Assembly: GCA_028277885.1 (NCBI GenBank)
Contig: JANQFK010000019.1
Location: 21,333-85,332, forward strand
Direction: 5' to 3'
Source: Myxococcota bacterium
GTDB lineage: Bacteria > Myxococcota_A > UBA9160 > UBA6930
DNA length: 64,000 nucleotides
In this document: positions 7,544 through 19,351 of the stretch, one piece after another
Position numbering within the stretch: position 1 is the first letter of the stretch
Layout of the letters: each line of letters starts with the position of its first letter
Made by a program: the position numbers and the translations under genes
The notes under the pieces: model-generated
What the model was told of the DNA's origin: nothing
The model's input: only the letters and a program-made list of their open reading frames with translations
Databases searched by the model: none

Positions 7544-9213
7544 GCCGGCGCCGGCGCACGCTCCTCGCCGCCCTGTACGCGGTGGCGAGCTTCTTCGCCT
7601 TCCCCCAGGCCATGGGCCAGGGCTCCATCGACCTCGGCGTCGTGCTGGCGCCCGCGGTGCCCCTGCTGCTGCTGCTCGTGCTGCGCCAGCTCCCGCCGCG
7701 CCGCGCCGCCGGCGTCGCCTTCGCGACGGGGCTCGCCGGCCACGCCGCGGTCCTGCACTGGATCTACGTCGTCACCGTCGTGTACGGCAACGGCGCGCCG
7801 CCGGTGGGCGTGGCCGCGGTGCTGCTCCTCGCCGCCTTCGTGGCCGCCTTCACCGCCCTGTTCGGCGCCGGCTTCGGCTGGCTCGCCGCGCGCGACCTCG
7901 ACTCGCCGCTGCCCGTGGCGATGTGGTGGACCGCCGTGGACCACCTGCGCAGCTTCGCGTTCACGGGCTTCCCCTGGGCGACCCTCGGCTACGCGTGGCA
8001 CGGCAACGCCGCGGTGCGGGCCTTCGCGCCCTTCACCGGCGTCTACGGCCTCTCCTTCGCCGCGGTGCTGACCGCGGCCGCCGCCTTCGAGATGCGGCGC
8101 GGGCGCCCGCGCCGCGCCGCACTGGCCGCCGCCGCCGTGGCGGCGATCCACGGCGTCGGGCTCGGCCTCGCCGCCGGCGACGCCGCGCCCGCGGCGCCCT
8201 CGCTCCGCGTCGCCGTGCTCCAGGGCAACATCGAGCAGGGCGTGAAGTGGGATCCGACCTGGGCGGAGCGGACCTGGGAGATCTACGCCTCCCTCACCGC
8301 GGCGGCCGCGGCGCGGGGCGCCGAGGTGGTGGTGTGGCCCGAGACCGCCGTCCCCGGCTCGCCGGACGCGAGCCTCGACCTGCGCGAGCGCCTGGCCGAG
8401 CTGGCCCGCCGCCACCGGCTCACCCTGGTGGTCGGGGCCGTGGGGATCGACGGGTTCGACGCCGTCGCGCGCCGCCCCCGCGGCACGGTCCGGTACTACG
8501 ACAGCGCCTACGTGATCTCGCCCGCCGGCGAGTTCCTGGACCGCTACGACAAGACCCAGCTGGTGCCCTTCGGCGAGTACGTGCCGCTGCGCGCCCTCCT
8601 GGGCCGCTTCGTGAAGGCGCTCGCCACCGGCGTCACGAGCGGCGACGTGAGCCCCGGCCCCGAGCCGCGCGCCGTCGCGCTGCCAGACACGCTCGACGTG
8701 GAGGACGGCCGCCGCGTGTCCGTGGGCGTCCCGATCTGCTATGAACTCATCTTTCCGGACCTGGTGCGTCGGTTCGTCCGCGCCCGGGAAGGCCCGGGCG
8801 GAGAGCGGCGGGACGGAGCCCGCGTGCTCTTCGGCGTGACGAACGACGCCTGGTACGGGCGAACGGGGGCGCCCTACCAGTTCCTCGTGATGACGGCTCT
8901 GCGGTCGGCGGAGACGCGCACCTGGACGGCGCGGGCCGCCAACACCGGGGTCTCGGCCTTCATCGACGAGCGGGGTCGGGTCCAGGAGAGGACGCGGATC
9001 TTCGAGCGGGACTTCCTGGTCCGGGACGTTCCGCTGCGACCCCCCGACGAGCGAGGAACCTTCTACGTGCGCCACGGCGACCGCTTCGCACAGGCCTGCT
9101 GGCTCGGCATCGCCGTCGTCGCCGCGCACGGCGCGCGGCGCTCCCGCAAGAGGCGGCCGGCCGCCAATCCGCCCGGCGTGCCCCACGCGCCGGAAGAGCC
9201 CATCCCGTCATGA
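7540..9213 (+). CDS. lnt: Apolipoprotein N-acyltransferase
   Basis: 557 residues, with 6-7 hydrophobic segments in the first ~220 residues and then a nitrilase-type domain. Catalytic triad E268 (VVWPETAVP), K338 (YDKTQLVPFGEYVP) and C400 (GVPICYELIFP) is complete. Lnt adds the third acyl chain to lipoproteins in the inner membrane, the step that prepares them for LolCDE export. The lolC and lolD genes follow two genes later. GTG start overlaps the ybeY stop. Confidence 0.95.
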   Translation: MSRRRRTLLAALYAVASFFAFPQAMGQGSIDLGVVLAPAVPLLLLLVLRQLPPRRAAGVAFATGLAGHAAVLHWIYVVTVVYGNGAPPVGVAAVLLLAAFVAAFTALFGAGFGWLAARDLDSPLPVAMWWTAVDHLRSFAFTGFPWATLGYAWHGNAAVRAFAPFTGVYGLSFAAVLTAAAAFEMRRGRPRRAALAAAAVAAIHGVGLGLAAGDAAPAAPSLRVAVLQGNIEQGVKWDPTWAERTWEIYASLTAAAAARGAEVVVWPETAVPGSPDASLDLRERLAELARRHRLTLVVGAVGIDGFDAVARRPRGTVRYYDSAYVISPAGEFLDRYDKTQLVPFGEYVPLRALLGRFVKALATGVTSGDVSPGPEPRAVALPDTLDVEDGRRVSVGVPICYELIFPDLVRRFVRAREGPGGERRDGARVLFGVTNDAWYGRTGAPYQFLVMTALRSAETRTWTARAANTGVSAFIDERGRVQERTRIFERDFLVRDVPLRPPDERGTFYVRHGDRFAQACWLGIAVVAAHGARRSRKRRPAANPPGVPHAPEEPIPS

Positions 9214-10352
9214 GCGAGAACGAGAGCGCCCCGAGCCTCGACCCGACCGAGCTCGCCGAGCGGCTGCGCAGCCTGCGCGGACGCTTCGACGAGTTCCGGG
9301 GGCGTCTTTGACGAGGCCGGTCTGCGAGAGCGGGCGGGCCGGCTCGAGGAGGAGTCGGCCCGGCCGGACCTGTGGAACGACCGGGAGAAGGCCGAGCGCG
9401 TCCTCCGGGAGAAGCGCTCGGTAGAGCGCGAGCTCGAGGCCGTCACCGGCCTCGCCGAGGCGGTGGAGGAGGCCGAGGTGCTGCTCGAGCTGGCCTCGGA
9501 GGAGGGCGACGCCGCGGCCCTGGGCGAGGCGGGCGCCGGCATCGAGGCGGCCGAGGGGCGGCTCGCCGAAGCCGAGCTGCGGCGCCTGCTGGGCGGCGAG
9601 CACGACGCCTCCACCGCCATCGTGTCGATCAACCCCGGCGCCGGCGGCACCGACGCCGCGGACTGGGCCCAGATCCTGCTGCGGATGTACCTGCGCTGGG
9701 CCGAGCGGCGCGGCTTCAAGACCGAGATCCTCGACATCCAGGAGGCCGAGGAGGCGGGCCTGCGCAGCGTGACCTTCACCGTGGCGGGGGACTACGCCTA
9801 CGGCTACCTCAAGACCGAGGAGGGGGTCCACCGGCTCGTGCGCATCTCGCCCTTCGACGCCCAGTCGCGCCGCCACACCGCCTTCGCGAGCGTTTCCGTG
9901 TACCCGGAGATCGACGACGACATCGACGTGGAGGTCGAGGACAAGGACCTGCGCGTGGACACCTACCGCGCCAGCGGCGCCGGCGGCCAGCACGTGAACA
10001 AGACCGACTCGGCGGTGCGCATGACCCACCTGCCCACCGGCATCGTGGTGCAGTGCCAGAGCGAGCGCTCCCAGCACAAGAACCGCGCCCAGGCCATGAA
10101 GGTGCTGCGCGCTCGGCTCTACGAGCACGCCCGCCGCGAGCACGAGGCGAAGGTGGCCGCGCTCTCGGGAGAGAAGCGCGAGATCGGATTCGGCAGCCAG
10201 ATTCGCTCCTACACCCTGCACCCGGCCCAGCGGGTGAAGGACCACCGCACCTCCACCGAGATGGGCAACACCGACGCCGTGCTCGACGGCGACATCGACC
10301 GCTTCATCCGCGCCACGCTGCTCCACCAGGCCGGCGCGCCGGGAGCCGCCGC

Positions 10353-10356
<4 letters not shown>
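9210..10356 (+). CDS. prfB: Peptide chain release factor 2, with programmed +1 frameshift
   Basis: Translation starts at ATG 9210 (overlapping the lnt stop) and runs 33 codons to CTT 9306-9308, followed by in-frame TGA at 9309-9311. Reading then continues one base forward from GAC 9310 to TGA 10354-10356, giving 381 residues. The slip site CTT-TGA-C and the SD-like GGGGG 3 bases before CTT are the canonical RF2 autoregulation signal. The SPF stop-codon recognition tripeptide (213-215) and the GGQ peptidyl-hydrolysis motif (258-260) are present. RF2 reads UGA and UAA; low RF2 favours frameshifting and so RF2 synthesis. It is not a pseudogene. Confidence 0.97.
9297..9312 (+). promoter_or_regulatory. 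RF2 programmed frameshift site
   Basis: CGGGGGCGTCTTTGAC: an SD-like G-run, the slippery CTT codon, the TGA stop and the favourable 3' C, in the same spacing as the E. coli prfB recoding site. Confidence 0.95.
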
Positions 10357-11830
<1,474 letters not shown>

Positions 11831-11834
<4 letters not shown>

Positions 11835-13816
11835 CGGCGGCCGCCAGCATCTGGGACCTGCTCACCACCGCGGGCGGCACCTTCGCGCTGAGCTTCATCG
11901 TCGCCATCGCCCTGGGCATCAGCGCGATGACGCTGATCTTCCTGGGCTCGGCGGTGGTGGTGCTGGAGCGCTTCGCCCGGGCCACGCGCAGCCTCGGCCG
12001 CGTGATCCTCGTCTCCCTGGTGTGGGCCGCGATCCTGGGCGTGCTCGGCGTGGGCTCCCTGCGCCCGGAGCTCCAGGCGGCGGGCTGGGGGGAGTGGCTC
12101 GCGGCCTGGGCCACCTCGGCGCTGTCCCTCCTCATCGTGATGGCGGTGCTGCAGGTCTTCGTGGGCGTGCTGCTGCGCCTGGTGAGCCCGGCGGATCTCG
12201 CCGCCGGCGCCGCCGTCGTGCTGGGGCTCGGCTACGCGCTGCTCGTGGGGGGCATCGACCGCATCGCCTACCTGCTCCTCCCCGCCGCCGTCGCCCTGGC
12301 CTGCGTGGCCTTCCTGCGCTGGCGCCGCACCCGCACGGGCTCGCTGCCCGGCGACGCCGAGCGCATCGCGAAGTTCCTGGCCGGCGTGCTGGTGCTGGGG
12401 GTGGCGCTGCCCGTGCTGCTGCCGGCTCCCGAGAGCGACGTCAGCCTGGCCGGCGGCTGGGTCCTGATGGGCTTCTTCGGGACGATCCTGCTCGGGCTGC
12501 TGCCGCTCGCCGCCGTCGGCTTCCTCAGCATGCGGGGCAGCGCCGAGTGGTTCGTCGCCATGCGCTACCTGGTGGCGAAGCGGCGCCAGACCTTCATCTC
12601 GGTCATCACCCTGATCTGCGTGGCCGGCGTGGCGGCCGGCGTCTGGCTGATCATCACCGTGCTCTCGGTGATGAACGGCTTCGAGCGCACCTGGCGCGAC
12701 GAGATCATCGGCAACCGCGCCCACTTCACGGTGCAGAGCCCCTTCGGCCCGATGCAGGACTACGCCTCGGTGCTCGAGACCCTCGACGGCGTCGAGGGCG
12801 TGGTGGGCGCGTCCGCCTACGTCGAGGCCGAGGGCATGGTGCGGGGGCGCCAGGGCGAGATCGTGGGCGTGCGCGTGCGCGGCATCGACCCGGCGCGCAT
12901 CGGCTCGGTGACGGACCTGCGCGACGACCTCCAGGCCGGCTCCGAGGGGGCCCTCGAGGACCTCGCCCCGCGCGCCGTCGAGACCGGCGGCAGCGAGGAC
13001 CCGGGCATCGTGGTGGGGAGCCAGCTCGCCGCCCTGCTGGGCCTGCGCCTGGGCGACCCGGTGATGCTGATCTCGCCCTTCGGCGGCCCGCCCACGCCCC
13101 TCGGGCCGGCGCCGCGGCTCACCCGGTTCCGGGTCGCGGGCGTGTTCCAGTCGAGCTTCTTCCAGTACGACGAGGTCTACACCTACACCAGCCTGAAGGC
13201 CGCCCAGGACTTCCGGCGCAGCGGCGACGTGGTGAACGGCATCGAGGTGCGCACCACGGACTTCTACCGCTCCCAGCGCGTGGCCGCCGACGCCAAGGCG
13301 GCCCTCGGCTTCCGCTACTACACCCGCGACTGGAAGGAGTTCTTCCCGGCCTTCTTCCAGGCGCTCAAGACCGAGCGCGTGATGATGTTCGTGCTGCTCA
13401 CCATGATCATGGTGGTGGCCGCCTTCGCGATCGTCGTCACCCTGGTGATGATGATCATGGAGAAGTCGAGCGACATCGCGATCCTGAAGGCCATGGGGGC
13501 GACGGACTCCCTCATCGAGCGGGTCTTCGCCATCGAGGGGACGCTGATCGGCGTGCTCGGGACGGCCCTCGGCGTGGTGGCCGGGGTCGCGGTCACGACC
13601 CAGCTCGACTGGGTGCAGGAGCAGATCGAGCTCGTGACCGGGATCGACACCCTCCCGGCCACGGTCTACCAGTTCTCGTCCCTCCCCTGGGAGATCCACC
13701 TCGGGCAGGTGGCCGTGGTGGTGGGCATCGCGATGATCCTCTCCCTCGGTGCCACCCTGCTTCCCAGCCGCCACGGCGCGCGCCTCGAGCCCGCCGAGGC
13801 GCTCCGCTACGAGTAG
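11831..13816 (+). CDS. lolC: LolC/LolE-type lipoprotein-releasing permease with N-terminal membrane extension
   Basis: 661 residues, against ~400 for typical LolC/E. Residues ~239-661 are the recognisable MacB/FtsX-like permease: EWFVAMRYLVAKRRQTFISVITLI, a long periplasmic domain, then three C-terminal helices with ILKAMGATDSLIERVFAIEG. With LolD this extracts mature lipoproteins from the inner membrane. The first ~235 residues hold about six extra hydrophobic helices not seen in standard LolC/E. Only one permease gene is present, so a homodimer (LolF-like) is likely. It sits directly before lolD. Confidence 0.88.
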
Positions 13817-13820
13817 GCCG

Positions 13821-14528
<708 letters not shown>

Positions 14529-14558
14529 GGGCATAAAGTGCCGGGCGAGCAGGGCTTC

Positions 14559-14587
14559 TTGCCGGCCGGGGACCCCCAGAGTAGACT
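14559..14587 (+). promoter_or_regulatory. sigma70-type promoter of the bamA-lpxK operon
   Basis: TTGCCG (-35), 17-base spacer, TAGACT (-10). Predicted start about 14594 leaves a leader of ~80 bases before the TTG of bamA. The -10 hexamer is identical to that of the gltB promoter. Confidence 0.5.
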
Positions 14588-14675
14588 CGCGGAGCCCCGA
14601 ACGGGGCGTCCGCGCCCCGCCACCCCCGGGGCGGCAGACACGAGGCCCGAGGCCCGAACCTGGGGGAGAGACTCG

Positions 14676-17600
14676 TTGCGCCCGCCCCACCCGGCCGCAT
14701 GGCGGCTCGCCTGGCTCCTGCTCGCGCTCCTCTTCGCCGCCCCGGCCCCCGCGTCGTCCCAGGCGCGCGTTCCCGCAGCGTCCCCCGAGGAGGGCGCCAT
14801 CAAGGTGGTGGTGGCCGTGCTGCCCTTCCGGGTGCACAGCGCGCGGCCCCTCGACTACCTCGAGTCCTCCCTCGCGGACCTGCTGGCCTCGCGCCTCGAG
14901 TCGAGCGGCCGGGTGCGCGTGCTCGAGACCGTCACGGTGCGCGAGTCCCTGGTGGCCCACGGCGGCGAGCGCACCGAGGACGCGTTGCGCCGGCTGGCCC
15001 GGGAGGTCGGTGCGGACTTCGTGGTGGCGGGCAGCGTCACCGAGCTGGCGGGGCAGTACAGCCTCGACGTGCGGGTCACGCCCGTGGGCCGGCGCTACAC
15101 GAGCCAGACCCTGGTCTTCACCGCGGGCAGCGACGACGAGCTCCTCGACCGGGTGAACGAGCTCGCCGACCGCGTCCTCGAGCTGGTCGGCAGCGGCGCC
15201 CCCGAGGCGCGCATCGCCGAGGTCCGGGTCGAGGGCGCCGCGGGGCCGCTCGGCGAGGAGGCCCGGGCCCGGGTCGAGCTCGCCGAGGGCGATCGCTACC
15301 GCAGCGCCGAGGCCCGCCGCGACCTCGCCCGGCTGCGCGAGCTCGCGGGCATCGCCTCGGCGACGGTCGAGACCGAGCGTCGCCCCGACGGCGTGGTGGT
15401 GACCTACCGGGTGGTGCCCCGGGAGCGCATCCTGCCCGGCCCCGAGGCCGCCGCCGCCGAGGGCGAGCGCGTCGCCGGGGTCACGGTGCGCGGGAACAAG
15501 CGCATCGAGTCCAGCGCGATCCGGGCCCGCATCACCACCCGGGAGGGCGACGTGTTCGACGCCGGGCGCGTCGCCGCGGACGTGCGCGCCCTCTACGAGC
15601 TCGGCTTCTTCAGCGACGTGCGCGTGCTTTCCGAGGAAGCCGAGGACGGCCGCCTGCTGGTCTTCGAGGTGCGCGAGAACGCCGTGGTTCGGCAGGTCAC
15701 GATCTCGGGCAACGACTCGGTCCCCTCGGACGAGATCCGGGACAAGCTGACCCTCACCACCGGCTCCACCCTCGACTACCCGCTGCTGTTCGAGAACAAG
15801 GAGCGCATCGAGACCATCTACCGCGCCCAGGGCTTCTACCTCGCCAAGGTGACCTACACCATCGAGAGCATGCCCGGGGACGCGGTCTCCATCGACTTCG
15901 AGGTGAACGAGGGTGACAAGCTGCGGCTGCGCCGGATCGTGTTCGAGGGCAACGAGGCCTTCACCGACGAGGAGCTGGTGGACGGCCTCGACACCAAGGC
16001 CTGGCGCTGGTACTCGCACGTGAGCCGCTTCCTGGACCGCTCGGGCACCTACGCCGAGCCCGTCTTCCTCCAGGATCTCCAGGGCGTCCACGAGCGCTAC
16101 CTGAACCGCGGCTTCCTCGAGGTCGAGGTGGGCGAGCCCGTGGTGCGCGCCGAGGAGGACGGCCTCGTGGTCGGCGTGGAGATCACCGAGGGCCCGCAGT
16201 TCCGGGTGGGCCGGATCGCCCTCGAGGGCGACGACACCATGGACCTCGACGGGCTGCGCGAGCGCATCGGGCTGGAGGAGGGCGAGGTGTTCGACCGCTC
16301 CCAGCTCACCCGCGACGTGGAGCGCCTCGAGGCCAACTACACCGACCAGGGCTTCTTCCTGGCGCGGGTCAGCCCGCTCACGGACGTGGACGACCAGGGG
16401 CGCGTCGTCGACGTGAGCTTCCAGGTGGAGAAGGGCCCGCTCTACTTCATTCGCGAGATCGACGTCGCCGGCAACACCACCACCGTCGACCCGGTGATCC
16501 GCCGCGAGATGAGGGTGGTGGAGGGCCAGCTCTACTCCGCACGGGCCCTGGGCCTCTCCGAGGGGCGCATCCGACGCCTGGGCTACTTCGAGGAGGTCAA
16601 CTTCGAGACCCAGCCCACGGACGACCCCGAGGAGCTGGACATCGACGTGCAGGTGGTCGAGCGGCCCACGGGCTCGCTCTCCTTCGGCGCCGGCTTCTCC
16701 TCCCAGGACCGCTTCGTGCTCACCGGGAGCCTCTCCCAGTCGAACCTGTTCGGCCGCGGCTACGGGGTCTCGCTCTCGGCGGACATCGGCGGTCGCTCGG
16801 ACCGCTTCTTCTTCTCCTTCACGGACCCCTACTTCCTCGGCACCGACTTCAGCCTCACCTCGCGCCTGTTCAGCACCGAGGTGGAGTTCGACGACTTCGA
16901 GCAGGCCCAGAGCGGCGTCGAGTTCACCCTCGGCCACGCCCTCAACCTCGAGGGCACCTCCCGGGGCTTCCTCCGCTACAACTGGTCGGACCGGGAGATC
17001 AACGAGGAGGACGGCGTGAACGCCGCCGGCGTGATCTTCCGGGAGCTGCTGTCCGATTCCCAGAGCAGCAGCCTGCTGGGCCTCGCCTACCGCTCGGACA
17101 CGCGGGACGACCGCTTCGCCCCGAGCAGGGGCCGCATCCTGGGCTTCTCCGTGGAGGGCGCGGGCCTCGGCGGCTTCTCGAAGTTCCTGCGCCTCGAGGG
17201 CCAGGGGATCTTCTTCGCGAAGCCGCCGGAGTGGTTCCCGCGCTGGGTGCCGTTCCGCGACCGCTCGAGCTTCGTGCTCGGCATCCGGGGCGGCTGGGCG
17301 CTCCCCTTCAACGACATCGGGGACTTCGACTTCATCGATACCGCGCCCGGTGATGCCATCCGTCTCGATGGCTCCGGCTGCGACCCCCTGACCTTCGCCG
17401 ACGGCAGCGTGCAGACCTGTGAGCTCGCCGCCATCGACGACGACGTCGAGCTTCCCCTCAGCGAGCGCTACTTCCTGGGCGGTCTGGGCACGTTCCAGCT
17501 GCGCGGGTTCGAGGCCCGTACCGTGGGTCCGAGGCGCGCCGTGCTCACCCAGAACCGGTCGGGCACGGGGACCCTGTTCACGCCGGTCGGGCGCGATCCC

Positions 17601-18005
17601 CTCACCGGCGCGTGCAACGACGTGCCGGGTGCCGTGGTGAACCTGCAGGGCGACGGCGACGGCCAGTGCAACAGCATCGACGACTCCGACATCGACGACT
17701 TCGACGATATCGACGAGACCGACGTGATCGGCGGCAACAAGTTCCTCTCCCTCAGCACCGAGTACCGCTTCCCGCTCTCCGAGGCCCTGGGCCTGGTCGG
17801 CATCCTGTTCTTCGACACCGGCAACGCCTTCGCCGAGGACGAGAACTACTGGGACTTCGACCTGTGGCGCTTCGGGACCGGCTTCGGCGTCCAGTGGTTC
17901 TCCCCCTTCGGGCCGCTCCAGGCCTTCGTGGGCTTCCCCCTCGACAAGCTCGAGGTCGAGGACAGCCCGGTCTTCGAATTTTCCGTGGGTGGCGCCAGCT
18001 TCTAG
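14676..18005 (+). CDS. bamA: Outer-membrane assembly factor BamA with extra N-terminal domain
   Basis: 1109 residues from TTG 14676, against ~800 for E. coli BamA. The TTG follows GGGGGAGAG and gives a clean signal peptide. Residues ~40-180 are a TolB/FlgO-like alpha/beta domain (VVVAVLPFRVHSARPLDYLE, LAREVGADFVVAGSVTEL). Several POTRA domains follow (for example VAGVTVRGNKRIESSAIRAR and FEGNEAFTDEELVDGL), then a 16-strand-type barrel with the LRGF L6 motif near 943 and a C-terminal aromatic (VGGASF). An Asp-rich stretch lies near 1003-1017 in the barrel. BamA inserts beta-barrel proteins; skp follows. Confidence 0.95.
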   Translation: MRPPHPAAWRLAWLLLALLFAAPAPASSQARVPAASPEEGAIKVVVAVLPFRVHSARPLDYLESSLADLLASRLESSGRVRVLETVTVRESLVAHGGERTEDALRRLAREVGADFVVAGSVTELAGQYSLDVRVTPVGRRYTSQTLVFTAGSDDELLDRVNELADRVLELVGSGAPEARIAEVRVEGAAGPLGEEARARVELAEGDRYRSAEARRDLARLRELAGIASATVETERRPDGVVVTYRVVPRERILPGPEAAAAEGERVAGVTVRGNKRIESSAIRARITTREGDVFDAGRVAADVRALYELGFFSDVRVLSEEAEDGRLLVFEVRENAVVRQVTISGNDSVPSDEIRDKLTLTTGSTLDYPLLFENKERIETIYRAQGFYLAKVTYTIESMPGDAVSIDFEVNEGDKLRLRRIVFEGNEAFTDEELVDGLDTKAWRWYSHVSRFLDRSGTYAEPVFLQDLQGVHERYLNRGFLEVEVGEPVVRAEEDGLVVGVEITEGPQFRVGRIALEGDDTMDLDGLRERIGLEEGEVFDRSQLTRDVERLEANYTDQGFFLARVSPLTDVDDQGRVVDVSFQVEKGPLYFIREIDVAGNTTTVDPVIRREMRVVEGQLYSARALGLSEGRIRRLGYFEEVNFETQPTDDPEELDIDVQVVERPTGSLSFGAGFSSQDRFVLTGSLSQSNLFGRGYGVSLSADIGGRSDRFFFSFTDPYFLGTDFSLTSRLFSTEVEFDDFEQAQSGVEFTLGHALNLEGTSRGFLRYNWSDREINEEDGVNAAGVIFRELLSDSQSSSLLGLAYRSDTRDDRFAPSRGRILGFSVEGAGLGGFSKFLRLEGQGIFFAKPPEWFPRWVPFRDRSSFVLGIRGGWALPFNDIGDFDFIDTAPGDAIRLDGSGCDPLTFADGSVQTCELAAIDDDVELPLSERYFLGGLGTFQLRGFEARTVGPRRAVLTQNRSGTGTLFTPVGRDPLTGACNDVPGAVVNLQGDGDGQCNSIDDSDIDDFDDIDETDVIGGNKFLSLSTEYRFPLSEALGLVGILFFDTGNAFAEDENYWDFDLWRFGTGFGVQWFSPFGPLQAFVGFPLDKLEVEDSPVFEFSVGGASF

Positions 18006-18032
18006 GCACGGCGCCACGAGAGGAGTGCATTC

Positions 18033-18560
18033 ATGACGCGTTCGACGCGGATCCTTCTGGCCTGCGGCCTCGCCGTCTTCCTGGCGGTGGCGACGGGGGC
18101 CGACCAGGCCGGCATCAAGATCGGTGTGGTCGACATCGACCAGGCCCTGAACTCCACCGACGAGGGCAAGGCGGCCCGGGAGGAGCTGGCGCGCAAGAAG
18201 CGCGAGGCCGAGCAGCAGCTCGAGCCGCTGATCGAGCGCTTCAACGGCATGCGCGAGGAGATCGACGGCAAGAAGTACGTGCTGTCCGACGAGGCGCTCT
18301 TCGCCAAGCAGGCCGACCTGCTCGAGCTGAAGAACAAGATCGACAACAAGATGAAGGAGCTCGAGGGCCAGTTCCAGATCGACAAGGGGCGGCTCGAGGC
18401 CCCGCTGCGGGCCAAGCTCCTCGAGATCATCCAGGGCGTCGGCAAGGAGCAGGGCTTCACGCTGATCCTGCGCCGCAACACGCCGGGCGTGATGTACACC
18501 CGCGAGGCCCTCGACATCACGGACGTCGTGATCGAGCGCTTCAACAAGAAGCGGGGCTGA
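18033..18560 (+). CDS. skp: Periplasmic chaperone Skp/OmpH
   Basis: 175 residues with a signal peptide (ILLACGLAVFLAVATGAD), then IGVVDIDQALNSTDEGKAA, the Skp N-terminal strand, then a long charged coiled-coil with EQQLEPLIERF and a C-terminal strand-helix. Skp holds unfolded outer-membrane proteins for BamA. GAGGAG precedes the ATG. bamA-skp adjacency is the norm. Confidence 0.9.
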   Translation: MTRSTRILLACGLAVFLAVATGADQAGIKIGVVDIDQALNSTDEGKAAREELARKKREAEQQLEPLIERFNGMREEIDGKKYVLSDEALFAKQADLLELKNKIDNKMKELEGQFQIDKGRLEAPLRAKLLEIIQGVGKEQGFTLILRRNTPGVMYTREALDITDVVIERFNKKRG

Positions 18561-18566
18561 TCCCGC

Positions 18567-19343
18567 TTGGCGCGCGTCCACCCCAGCGCCGTCGTCGACC
18601 CCCAGGCGAAGCTCGCCGCGGACGTCGAGATCGGCCCCTTCACCGTGGTGGGGCCCGAGGTCGAGCTCGCCGCCGGGGTGGTGCTGAAGCCGCACTGCCT
18701 GGTGACGGGTCGCACCACCGTCGGCGAGGGGACGCGGGTGTTCCCCTTCGCGGTGCTCGGCGAGGAGCCCCAGGACAAGTCCTTCTCCGGCGAGGCCACC
18801 CGGCTGGTGATCGGAGCGGGCAACGTGATCCGCGAGCACGCGGTGATCCACGTCGGCACCCAGAAGGGCGGCGGCTGCACCCGGATCGGCGACGACAACC
18901 TGATCATGAACGGCGTGCACGTCGGCCACGACGGCCAGATCGGCTCCCACGTGATCCTGGCGAGCCACTGCGCCCTGGGCGGCCACGTCGAGATCGGGGA
19001 CCACGCCGTGGTGGGGGGGCTGAGCGGCGTCCACCAGATGGCGCGGGTGGGCGAGTCCGCCATGGTGGCGGCGCTCTCGGGCGTGACCAAGGACGCGCCG
19101 CCCTTCGCCATCGTGGCCGGGGAGCGCGCCCGGGTGGCCGGCGTGAACGTGGTCGGGCTGAAGCGGCGGGGCTTCGGGCCCGACGTGCGCCGCGCCATCA
19201 AGCACGCCTTCCACCTGCTCTACAGCTCGAAGCTGCGCCTCGAGCCGGCCATCCAGCGCGTGCGCGAGGAGCTCTCCGACTCTCCCGAGGCCCAGCGGAT
19301 CGTCGACTTCCTGGAGAGCTCCCAGCGCGGCGTGAGCCGCTGA
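18567..19343 (+). CDS. lpxA: UDP-N-acetylglucosamine acyltransferase
   Basis: 258 residues of left-handed beta-helix hexapeptide repeats, then a C-terminal helical domain (HAFHLLYSSKLRLEPAIQRVREE). Catalytic histidine H121 lies in GVHVGHDGQIG (H118 also kept). LpxA performs the first step of lipid A synthesis, 3-O-acylation of UDP-GlcNAc. The TTG start is only 6 bases after the skp stop. The usual neighbours lpxD and fabZ are missing from the gap. Confidence 0.95.
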   Translation: MARVHPSAVVDPQAKLAADVEIGPFTVVGPEVELAAGVVLKPHCLVTGRTTVGEGTRVFPFAVLGEEPQDKSFSGEATRLVIGAGNVIREHAVIHVGTQKGGGCTRIGDDNLIMNGVHVGHDGQIGSHVILASHCALGGHVEIGDHAVVGGLSGVHQMARVGESAMVAALSGVTKDAPPFAIVAGERARVAGVNVVGLKRRGFGPDVRRAIKHAFHLLYSSKLRLEPAIQRVREELSDSPEAQRIVDFLESSQRGVSR

Positions 19344-19351
19344 GGCCGGCC

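Noticed and set aside
9309..9311. In-frame stop in prfB suggesting a pseudogene or sequencing error
   Set aside because: It matches the canonical RF2 recoding signal exactly, and the protein on both sides is intact.
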